A stretch of 6,292 bases of DNA, taken from assembly GCA_934183355.1 (NCBI GenBank), contig CAKPST010000076.1:1-6292 (forward strand). The letters run 5' to 3'. Positions 1-5,368 of this stretch are shown piece after piece. The translations under genes and the position numbers were made by a program. How positions within the stretch are numbered: the stretch's first letter is position 1; every line of letters starts with the position of its first letter. This DNA comes from an uncultured Prevotella sp. (GTDB lineage Bacteria; Bacteroidota; Bacteroidia; Bacteroidales; Bacteroidaceae). Under the pieces are notes generated by a model that was given only the letters and a program-made list of their open reading frames with translations, made no database searches and was not told the origin of the DNA.

Positions 1-183
1 GAGTATTGAAAATCAAGGCTTTATACTTGATTAGTCATAGTAAGTTGTGGTTAGTTATAAGGCTCTAAATACAATATTGGAAGGGGCGGTCTCCAAGCCT
101 TACCACTCTATCCGTATATTATATATAATGTTATAGGGCAGAGTGGTATGGCTCGGAGCGCCATACCTTCTACAGATTGTTTT
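1..183. other. Non-coding flank with no convincing gene
   Basis: This AT-rich stretch lies downstream of the minus-strand DUF4923-like gene and runs to the window edge. Its main content is the large imperfect palindrome at 85-162, listed separately. A small 7-bp inverted repeat (AATCAAG at 11-17, CTTGATT at 26-32) is the only other structure seen. One plus-strand frame is open from position 2 to a TAG at 32-34, too short to tell a gene end from chance. No TAnnTTTG promoter box was recognised on either strand. Confidence 0.6.
85..162. repeat. 78-bp imperfect palindrome (cruciform or hairpin)
   Basis: The left arm (85-113) pairs with the right arm (136-162) with three mismatches (100/149, 95/154, 110/139), one G-T wobble (111/138) and a 2-base bulge (89-90). 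The core ACCACTCT at 102-109 matches AGAGTGGT at 140-147. The spacer is pure AT-type sequence and itself contains a perfect 12-bp palindrome (ATTATATATAAT, 118-129), so almost the whole element is self-complementary. The right arm also folds on itself: GGTATGGC (145-152) pairs perfectly with GCCATACC (160-167), giving a competing structure. It lies about 20 bp past the stop of the DUF4923-like gene. No T-tract follows directly on the minus strand, and on the plus strand the T-run at 180-185 is about 12 bases beyond the smaller hairpin. A standard intrinsic terminator is therefore not well supported; an interspersed repeat or an mRNA 3'-end stabilising structure is possible. Confidence 0.8.
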
Positions 184-771
184 TTATTTCTTCAGTTCAA
201 AACCGAGTCGCATACCGCTATAGTTTCCTATCAAAGCATTGATGATAGCAGCTGTAGAGCTGAGGTTGGCAGTAGCGTTTGAGATGGTCTTGAGGGTGTC
301 CATGAGCTTGTCTGCATTGAATGTGAGCGTCATTGTCGAGCCTTGTGTGGTGACATAGGCTGTATATGGCATACCAATATTTGGGGTGAATGTGATGGTC
401 TTGGCTGATTCGTCAAATGTGTATGTACCCTTTGTCTCACGCTTCTTGATTTTTGAAGTGTAGTTGCCCTCACCGTCGAAGGTATACACAATGCCGTTGA
501 CACCCACCTTCTTGAGCACCGGAGCGATGCGCTTCTCCATCTTGTTGGCTATGGCTGTGCCACCTGCCTTAGAAAGGAGGCTGCTGCTCTCAAACTCGCA
601 TGCCGGACCACTATACTTCCATGTACCCTTGATAGACGATTTGGATGTTGCCTTGTCGCCCACAACTGCCTGGGCTACACCTGAGAGGATGTCCTGAATA
701 CTCTGTGCCTGAATACTGTTGGCGCTCATGCACATCAATGCGAGCGCAAAAAGAATCTTAATCTTTCTCAT
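184..771 (-). CDS. DUF4923-like exported protein
   Basis: This encodes a 195-residue protein of unknown function that resembles, from memory, the DUF4923 family of Bacteroidales secreted, lipocalin-like proteins. The N-terminus is a clear signal peptide: basic MRKIK, a hydrophobic core to about residue 17, and probable cleavage after Ala22 in SIQA-QS. The mature part starts with a short helical segment, then the family-type stretch IKGTWKYSGPACEF (47-60), and continues with beta-rich segments such as YTFDGEGNYTSKIKK, GTYTFD and TMTLTFNADKL up to YSGMRLGFELKK at the C-terminus. No catalytic motif is visible. The start at 771 is chosen because the open frame upstream begins only with TTG at 849, next to a TAnnTTTG box at 838-845, and because the ATG at 771 begins a proper signal peptide. 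The A-rich leader has no Shine-Dalgarno sequence. It is probably a single-gene unit, divergent from the glycosyltransferase. The fold and periplasmic or outer-membrane location are inference. Confidence 0.85.
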   Translation of the reverse strand: MRKIKILFALALMCMSANSIQAQSIQDILSGVAQAVVGDKATSKSSIKGTWKYSGPACEFESSSLLSKAGGTAIANKMEKRIAPVLKKVGVNGIVYTFDGEGNYTSKIKKRETKGTYTFDESAKTITFTPNIGMPYTAYVTTQGSTMTLTFNADKLMDTLKTISNATANLSSTAAIINALIGNYSGMRLGFELKK

Positions 772-837
772 AATTAATACTCTTATTTTTAATGTTGTTA
801 TTATTTGTACGTGCTTGATAATGCTTGTTTTGGGCGA

Positions 838-845
838 CAAAAGTA
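838..845 (-). promoter_or_regulatory. Bacteroidetes -7 box (TACTTTTG) for the DUF4923-like gene
   Basis: Read on the minus strand this is TACTTTTG, an exact TAnnTTTG match for the primary sigma factor of Bacteroidetes. The expected transcription start is near 830, giving a leader of about 60 bases before the ATG at 771. The -33 element is poor: ATTG (868-871), 22 bp upstream, is the closest match. The box lies next to the TTG codon at 849 and so argues against the longer open frame. Confidence 0.6.
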
Positions 846-880
846 ACAAAATCCCGTCTTATTACGACAATTATAGCGAG

Positions 881-908
881 TTTTTAACCATTCTTCAATT
901 TTTAACCA
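881..908. repeat. 10-bp direct repeat between divergent promoters
   Basis: TTTTTAACCA occurs exactly twice, at 881-890 and 899-908, with starts 18 bp apart. The pair sits between the minus-strand -7 box (838-845) and the plus-strand -7 box (920-927), covering the region where the -33 element of the glycosyltransferase promoter should lie. It may be a binding site or simply AT-rich promoter sequence. Confidence 0.5.
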
Positions 909-919
909 ATTATATATAC

Positions 920-927
920 TAACTTTG
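920..927 (+). promoter_or_regulatory. Bacteroidetes -7 box (TAACTTTG) for the glycosyltransferase
   Basis: TAACTTTG is an exact TAnnTTTG match, 28 bases before the ATG at 956. Transcription would start near 933-935, leaving an AT-rich leader of about 20 bases without a Shine-Dalgarno sequence, which is normal in this phylum. No good TTTG -33 element is present at 19-21 bp upstream; that area holds the TTTTTAACCA repeats, so the promoter may be weak or need an activator. Confidence 0.6.
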
Positions 928-955
928 CGGAAGTTTAGTATAGAATATAAAACGT

Positions 956-2710
956 ATGAAGACTCTTGAAAAGAATCTGCCTCTACTGGCAGTCATCGTC
1001 GTGGCAGTGCTCATGCTGCTGCCCTTCCTCGGGCTCACCGAGTTCAACACCAAGGGCGAACCGCGTGAGGCTGTCGTCGCACTGTCTATGCTCAAGGATG
1101 GCAACTGGGTGCTGCCCGTCAACAATGGCATGGACATCCCCTACAAACCACCGTTCTTCCACTACTGCATAGCGGTCTTCTCGCTGCTCGCCGGTGGTGT
1201 CAACGAGTACACGTCGCGACTGCCGTCGGCTCTCTCATTGATAGCCCTCGCCGTGTCGTGCTTCTGCTTCTACCGCAGACGCACGTCGGCAACGACGGCG
1301 CTCATGGGCTCGTTGCTGCTGCTGACATCGTTCGAGGTGCATCGTGCTGGTGTCAACTGCCGTGTCGACATGCTGCTCACCGCCTTCACCGTAGGCTCGC
1401 TGCTGCTCTTCTACCGCTGGTGGGAGCGCGGAAGCCGTGGCGTGCCAGTGCTCGCCGTGCTGTGCATGAGTGGTGCCGTGCTCACCAAGGGTCCCGTAGG
1501 ATTCGTCTTGCCATGCTTTGTCATGGGTGTGTTCACACTGCTGCGTGGCGGCAAGTTCTGGCGCACATTCCTTCAGTACACTCTCTTCGCCTTGTTGTCG
1601 TGCATTCTGCCTGCCCTGTGGTATGTGGCAGCGTGGATTCAGGGAGGACAGCACTTCCTCGACCTCGTATACGAGGAGAACATAGGACGCATGACAGGCT
1701 CAATGAGCTACGACTCGCACAAACATCCCTTCACCTACAACTTTGTGACTCTCCTCACAGGATGGGCACCGTGGATTCTGCTGCTCATCTTCTCGCTTGC
1801 CACACGTCCATGGAAACGTGCCAACGCCAAGGATGAGTCTCAGTCGAATGCTAACGCCCCTACCCTCGCCCAGCGATTCACACGTCTGCGCGTGCGCATC
1901 ATGCAGATACCGCCCATCAACCTCTTCACATGGCTCAGTTTTCTGCTCGTGCTCTTCTTCTACTGCCTGCCGTCGAGCAAGCGCAGTGTCTATCTGCTGC
2001 CATGCTATCCCTTCATAGCCATGCTCATAGCCCAATATGTAGAGTGGCTGTGGCAGACACGCCGCCGCAGTGTGATATATACATATATAGGTGTCATCTC
2101 TGTATTGTCGGTGGTGCTGACTCTCGCCTTCGTTGCCATACGCATAGGACTCGTACCCGACACCATATTCCACGGCAAACACGCTGCCGCCAACATCGCC
2201 ATGCTCCATACGCTGCGCTACACACCTCTTGATGTATGGATGTTCACGCTTGCTGCACTGCCCGTGACGTGCTGCGTGTCTGTGGTGCGCGACTTACGCA
2301 CTAACAGCCTCAGCCGCTACAAACGGGTGATGATCTACAATCTGTTCATGCCAGTGATAGTGCTATTCATGGCTCTCGACGGACTCTATCAGCCCATGGT
2401 GCTCAACACCAAGTCGCTCCGACCTATGGCTGAGGTCATAGCCCAGCAGTTCAAGGGCGAGGCGCTCTACCAATATATAGAGACTCCGATGCTGCACTTC
2501 TTCGGAGCCGACTTCTACTTGGGCGACAAATTGGCGCAGTTTGAGAAACAGACACCAGCGACGGGAGTGCTCATAACGCCCGAACGCGACTTCGAGGGGC
2601 TTGCCAAACGCCACCCCGAATACAAGTTCACACTTGTGCGCACCATGCCTCGCGGAGCTGCCGAACCCAAAGACAACATCTGTTTCTACAGATTTGAGAG
2701 GGAGAAATAG
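956..2710 (+). CDS. ArnT/PMT-like (GT83) membrane glycosyltransferase
   Basis: This encodes a 584-residue polytopic inner-membrane protein of the ArnT/PMT superfamily (GT-C fold). These enzymes use a polyprenyl-phosphate sugar donor on the periplasmic side to modify lipid A, glycans or proteins. The first membrane helix (about 9-29) is followed by the periplasmic loop with the acidic motif KGEPREA (33-39, Glu35 and Glu38 as candidate catalytic acids), YKPPFFHY (63-70) and SRLPS (87-91). Next come CRVDMLLT (135-142), LTKGPVG (176-182), YEENIGR (239-245), HKHPFTYNF (255-263) and SSKRSVYLLPCYP (340-352), all typical of ArnT-like proteins. A basic cytoplasmic loop lies at about 284-318. Further helices extend to about residue 480, and a soluble, probably periplasmic domain makes up the last 95 or so residues, as in ArnT (about 550 residues). 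Donor and acceptor cannot be told from sequence, so no symbol is given; aminoarabinose transfer should not be assumed. The downstream sigma gene is co-oriented, 87 bp away. Confidence 0.88.
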   Translation: MKTLEKNLPLLAVIVVAVLMLLPFLGLTEFNTKGEPREAVVALSMLKDGNWVLPVNNGMDIPYKPPFFHYCIAVFSLLAGGVNEYTSRLPSALSLIALAVSCFCFYRRRTSATTALMGSLLLLTSFEVHRAGVNCRVDMLLTAFTVGSLLLFYRWWERGSRGVPVLAVLCMSGAVLTKGPVGFVLPCFVMGVFTLLRGGKFWRTFLQYTLFALLSCILPALWYVAAWIQGGQHFLDLVYEENIGRMTGSMSYDSHKHPFTYNFVTLLTGWAPWILLLIFSLATRPWKRANAKDESQSNANAPTLAQRFTRLRVRIMQIPPINLFTWLSFLLVLFFYCLPSSKRSVYLLPCYPFIAMLIAQYVEWLWQTRRRSVIYTYIGVISVLSVVLTLAFVAIRIGLVPDTIFHGKHAAANIAMLHTLRYTPLDVWMFTLAALPVTCCVSVVRDLRTNSLSRYKRVMIYNLFMPVIVLFMALDGLYQPMVLNTKSLRPMAEVIAQQFKGEALYQYIETPMLHFFGADFYLGDKLAQFEKQTPATGVLITPERDFEGLAKRHPEYKFTLVRTMPRGAAEPKDNICFYRFEREK

Positions 2711-2724
2711 AAATACACAAAAGA

Positions 2725-2740
2725 GTTAAACGAAGTTAAA
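2725..2740 (+). repeat. GTTAAA direct repeat upstream of the ECF promoter
   Basis: GTTAAA occurs at 2725-2730 and 2735-2740 within a longer repeated context (AGTTAAA twice), with starts exactly 10 bp apart, so both face the same side of the helix. The second copy ends 15 bp before the GTAAC -35 element. The position fits an upstream activating element or an operator for the sigma operon. From memory, similar GTTAAA pairs precede other Bacteroidales ECF sigma operons; I could not check this. Confidence 0.5.
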
Positions 2741-2755
2741 TGTCGGTGGCTGTAT

Positions 2756-2782
2756 GTAACAAGCCCCCATTACAATCGTCTT
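2756..2782 (+). promoter_or_regulatory. Putative ECF-type autoregulatory promoter
   Basis: GTAAC (2756-2760), a 16-bp spacer and CGTCTT (2777-2782) fit the general ECF promoter plan, an AAC-containing -35 and a CGTC-type -10 separated by 16-17 bp. No TAnnTTTG box lies in the 87-bp gap, so the main local promoter appears to be ECF-dependent. Transcription would start near 2788-2790, leaving only about 8-10 bases before the sigma ATG at 2798. The implied meaning, that the sigma factor transcribes its own operon, is inference from the common habit of ECF systems. Confidence 0.65.
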
Positions 2783-2797
2783 CACAATAGAGCACAG

Positions 2798-3322
2798 ATG
2801 AAAAAGATAAACTTTCGCAACGACATTCTGCCGATGAAGGACTCACTCTTCAGACTCGCTCTGCGCATAACGCTGAGCCGCGAAGAAGCCGAAGACATCG
2901 TGCAGGACACGCTGATAAAGGTGTGGAACCGTCGCGACTCGTGGGACACCATCGAGAACATCGAGGCGTTCAGCCTCACCGTCTGTCGCAACATGGCGCT
3001 CGACCGGCTGCGCCTGCACGAGAACCAAAATGCGTCGCTCGACGACGAAGCTCCCGAAGCGGGCAATGACAGCCCCGACACGGCTTCCAACCCCTTTGAG
3101 CGCACAGTGCAGCGTGAGAAGGTGGAGATAGTAAGGACTCTCATCGACGCACTGCCCGAGAAACAACGCTCATGCATGCAGCTGCGCGACTTTGAGGGAA
3201 AAACCTACAAGGAAATTGCCACGGTGCTTGGCATCACCGAAGACCAGGTCAAGGTGAACATATTCCGAGCAAGGCAGACAGTTAAGCAACAATTCTTACA
3301 ATACGACAATTATGGACTATAA
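2798..3322 (+). CDS. ECF RNA polymerase sigma factor (sigma-70 family)
   Basis: This encodes a 174-residue group IV (ECF) sigma factor that would direct RNA polymerase to a small stress or signal regulon. Region 2 spans about residues 14-75: LFRLALRITLSREEAEDIVQ (18-37) contains the core-binding helix, and DTLIKVWNRRDSWDTIENIE and FSLTVCRNMALDRLR (58-72) cover the -10 recognition part. A hydrophilic, acidic linker rich in Asp, Asn and Ser follows (about 75-100). Region 4 (about 108-165) has LIDALPEKQRSCMQLRDFEG followed by the helix-turn-helix TYKEIATVLGITEDQVKVNI (136-155) that reads the -35 element. Length is normal for the family and regions 1 and 3 are absent, as expected. The stop overlaps the start of the anti-sigma gene by 11 bases, suggesting translational coupling. 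The signal it responds to is unknown. Confidence 0.95.
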   Translation: MKKINFRNDILPMKDSLFRLALRITLSREEAEDIVQDTLIKVWNRRDSWDTIENIEAFSLTVCRNMALDRLRLHENQNASLDDEAPEAGNDSPDTASNPFERTVQREKVEIVRTLIDALPEKQRSCMQLRDFEGKTYKEIATVLGITEDQVKVNIFRARQTVKQQFLQYDNYGL

Positions 3323-3821
3323 ATACATCAACCAGCTTTTAGACCGCTACTGGCGGGGCGAGACTTCGCTTGAGGAGGAGCAGATTCTGCGCTCATTCTT
3401 CAGCCAGCTATGCGTGCCAGAGGAATTGGCTAAGTTCCGTCCTCTATTTGCCTACGAGCAGACTGAGACCAAGACCGACCGTCTGGGCGACGACTTCGAC
3501 GAGCGTCTGATGTCCATGATTGACGAGCCACAGCACGTGGCGGCACAGCGCGTTCGCATCAGTCAGCGCTTTGCTCCGCTGTTCAAGGCTGCAGCAATGG
3601 TGGCTATAGTGCTCACACTGAGCCAGGCAGCACAGCTGTCGTTCCAGTCGGGCGACACCACCACTACCCCGGCTGCCTATCTGCCGCAGACATCCAAGGG
3701 AACATCCGTTGCGCTCAACGACTCAGCTCGCCTCGACACTCTGAAGAGAGGCACTATCGGAGCTGTTGTCATGCCGCAGATGTCGCAGATGCCGCAGAAC
3801 GGCACTGCAATACTCAAATAA
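3312..3821 (+). CDS. Probable single-pass membrane anti-sigma factor
   Basis: This 169-residue protein probably binds and inhibits the sigma factor encoded just upstream; its ATG lies 11 bases inside the sigma gene. The cytosolic part (1-88) begins with YINQLLDRYWRGETSLEEEQ (5-24) and continues into LRSFFSQ and VPEELAKFRPLFAYEQ, a helical N-terminal pattern common in small Bacteroidetes proteins encoded after ECF sigma genes. One membrane helix follows at about 89-108 (LFKAAAMVAIVLTLSQAA). The remaining 60 or so residues should be periplasmic; they are low in structure and end with a Met-Pro-Gln type repeat (MPQMSQMPQ, 154-162) encoded by three 9-bp units at 3771-3797. There is one cysteine (Cys34) and no HxxxCxxC motif, so it is not a zinc anti-sigma factor. 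There is no FecR-type sensor domain either. The function rests on context and topology, not on a recognised catalytic or binding motif. Confidence 0.8.
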   Translation: MDYKYINQLLDRYWRGETSLEEEQILRSFFSQLCVPEELAKFRPLFAYEQTETKTDRLGDDFDERLMSMIDEPQHVAAQRVRISQRFAPLFKAAAMVAIVLTLSQAAQLSFQSGDTTTTPAAYLPQTSKGTSVALNDSARLDTLKRGTIGAVVMPQMSQMPQNGTAILK

Positions 3822-3867
3822 GAAAATATTTCTATGCTTTCTCAATAAAATCATTTTTAGTTAAAAC

Positions 3868-3899
3868 AAAAAAAACTCGAAGCTGCGAAGCTTCAAGTT
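3868..3899 (-). terminator. Intrinsic terminator for the helicase transcript
   Basis: Arms at 3875-3884 and 3889-3898 form a 10-bp stem with a 4-base loop (3885-3888). Read on the minus strand the one imperfect pair is a G-U wobble, and the stem runs straight into eight T residues (complement of A8 at 3868-3875). Read on the plus strand the same pair is a C-A mismatch and no T-tract follows directly. The structure therefore points to the minus strand. It lies about 75 bases past the helicase stop. Confidence 0.85.
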
Positions 3900-3931
3900 C
3901 TCTCAAATTTTTCATAACATACTAACGGTTG

Positions 3932-3973
3932 CTGACCGCCGAGACCCTCCAGAGTCCGGCGGTCAGTTTTTTT
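3932..3973 (+). terminator. Intrinsic terminator for the sigma/anti-sigma operon
   Basis: CTGACCGCCG (3932-3941) pairs perfectly with CGGCGGTCAG (3957-3966). The stem extends inward by GAC/GTC (3943-3945 with 3954-3956) after a bulged A, and is followed by seven T residues (3967-3973). It lies about 110 bases after the anti-sigma stop and closes the operon after two genes. The T-tract overlaps the helicase stop codon (3972-3974) by two bases. On the minus strand no T-tract follows the hairpin. Confidence 0.92.
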
Positions 3974-5291
3974 ATTTCTTTATCATCACCTTTGTCTTCA
4001 CGCCCTTTATCTTGACGCCCTCTGCCTTCTTCACCACTGCGGCAGCCACCTGACGGCGCACGGCAACATAGGCATAGCGCTCATACACGTCGATGCGACC
4101 TATGTCCGAACCTTGCAGTCCGCATGTCTTGCAGAGGAATCCGAGGATGTCGCCCTTCGATATCTTGTCCTTCTTGCCCTTACCTATATATAATGTAGTC
4201 ATTCGTGGCAGCGGAGCCTTGCCTCCTGTCATGGCTACGGGGAAGTCCTCGGTAGTCTCCTTGACATATTCGGGCAGATGTTCCTCCGGACCTATTATCA
4301 TGAATGCTCGTCCTGTCGACTCCCATCGTCCTGTACGACCCACACGATGTATATACTCGTCCTCACCAACAGGCAGGTTGTAGTGGACGACGTTGCTCAC
4401 GTCGGGGATGTCGAGTCCACGTGCAGCAAGGTCGGTACCCACAAGCACGCTCGCCGACTGATTGGCAAAACGATATACAGCAGCCTCGCGCTCAGCCTGG
4501 TCGAGTCCACCATGCAGACTGCTCACAGCAAATCCCTTATCAGCAAGCCACTTGCTCACACGCTCCACACCGTCGCGATAGTTCATGAAGACGATGGTCT
4601 GCTCCTCACCAAAGGCATACAGCATATTCTCCAGCGTCGGCAGTTTGTCCTTGTCTACAGAGTGTACGGTGTACAGTCCGATGCGGTCGGGGGTCTGTTC
4701 CTCGCTGTCACGATAGTCTACACGCTGTGTGCGACCCATGCGCACAAACGACGGCATCTCCTCGGCATCAGTGGCAGAGAGAAGCAGTCGACGCTCTACG
4801 TTGGGCAAACTCTCCAGTGCCTTCTGCATCTCGGCACGGAATCCCATGCGCAGACACTTGTCAAACTCGTCGATGACGAGCCAGCGCACATTGTCGGTTG
4901 CAAAGTTGAGTTTGTCTATATGGTCGTTGAGTCGACCCGGTGTGCAGAACACTATCTGCGGACGTGTGCGCATAATGGTGCGATGTTCGTCCATAGTGGG
5001 GCGTCCGCCGTAGAGACATTCCGAGCGCAATCCTGTGCCCATTCGGCGGAACACATCGTTCGACTGCATGGCAAGCTCGCGTCCAGGCACTATCACCACC
5101 GCCTGCACCTCGTCGATGGCAGCATCCAGACGGCTTGCAAGTGGCAGCAGATAGGCAAGCGTCTTGCCACTGCCTGTGGGTGCCAGCACCACCACGTCGC
5201 GGTCGGAGTGTAGCACAGCGTCGATAGTATCTTGCTGCATAGCATTGAGTTGTTCAATGCGCAGCTTCTGTAGAGTGTTGTCTATATTCAT
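3972..5291 (-). CDS. dbpA: DEAD-box ATP-dependent RNA helicase, DbpA type
   Basis: This encodes a 439-residue ATP-dependent RNA helicase. DbpA is known to act in 50S ribosomal subunit assembly, guided to 23S rRNA hairpin 92 by its C-terminal domain (E. coli protein 457 residues). Motifs run in order: Q-motif Gln19, motif I APTGSGKT (37-44), Ia PGRELA (69-74), Ib TPGR (117-120), II DEFD (141-144), III SAT (172-174), IV IVFMNYR (233-239), V TDLAARGLD (286-294) and VI HRVGRTGR (315-322). Residues from about 363 to the end match the DbpA RNA-binding domain: TTLYIGKGKKDKISKGDILG (365-384), then IGRIDVYERYAYVAV and a basic tail with GVKIKGVKTKV. Motif II has Phe in place of Ala, and Ia has Gly in place of Thr. 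The ATG at 5291 is chosen because the upstream extension would begin with TTG at 5315, inside the promoter box. It follows recO on the same strand but has its own -7 box. Confidence 0.93.
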   Translation of the reverse strand: MNIDNTLQKLRIEQLNAMQQDTIDAVLHSDRDVVVLAPTGSGKTLAYLLPLASRLDAAIDEVQAVVIVPGRELAMQSNDVFRRMGTGLRSECLYGGRPTMDEHRTIMRTRPQIVFCTPGRLNDHIDKLNFATDNVRWLVIDEFDKCLRMGFRAEMQKALESLPNVERRLLLSATDAEEMPSFVRMGRTQRVDYRDSEEQTPDRIGLYTVHSVDKDKLPTLENMLYAFGEEQTIVFMNYRDGVERVSKWLADKGFAVSSLHGGLDQAEREAAVYRFANQSASVLVGTDLAARGLDIPDVSNVVHYNLPVGEDEYIHRVGRTGRWESTGRAFMIIGPEEHLPEYVKETTEDFPVAMTGGKAPLPRMTTLYIGKGKKDKISKGDILGFLCKTCGLQGSDIGRIDVYERYAYVAVRRQVAAAVVKKAEGVKIKGVKTKVMIKK

Positions 5292-5312
5292 TCTATTATA
5301 TAATGTTTTCTG

Positions 5313-5320
5313 CAAAGATA
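5313..5320 (-). promoter_or_regulatory. Bacteroidetes -7 box (TATCTTTG) that decides the helicase start
   Basis: On the minus strand this reads TATCTTTG, an exact TAnnTTTG match. Transcription would start near 5306, about 15 bases before the ATG at 5291. The TTG codon at 5315-5313 that would open the longer frame is part of the box itself and so would not be in the mRNA. No clear TTTG -33 element was found at the usual distance. The box lies in the 77-bp gap after recO. Confidence 0.6.
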
Positions 5321-5368
5321 CGGAGAATATCTAAGTAAAGCGACATCGCAACCCATAAAAAAACTCCA

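Noticed and set aside
2..34. Possible end of a plus-strand gene (10 codons then TAG)
   Set aside because: It is too short to judge and no recognisable C-terminal sequence is present.
85..185. Palindrome plus T-run read as a plus-strand intrinsic terminator
   Set aside because: The T-run at 180-185 is separated from the nearest hairpin arm by about 12 bases, and no plus-strand gene is seen upstream.
843..860. GTAAC followed by CGTCTT, resembling the ECF promoter boxes, in the divergent region
   Set aside because: The spacing is only 7 bp instead of about 16, so RNA polymerase could not use the two boxes together.
1258..1836. Plus-strand open frame of 192 codons inside the glycosyltransferase gene
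   Set aside because: It is an out-of-frame shadow of a well-supported membrane protein; no promoter, membrane pattern or family motif supports it.
4278..5213. Long plus-strand open frame (311 codons) opposite the helicase
   Set aside because: It is antisense to a gene with all DEAD-box motifs, its product is His/Cys-rich without any recognisable motif, and such frames are common opposite GC-rich codons.
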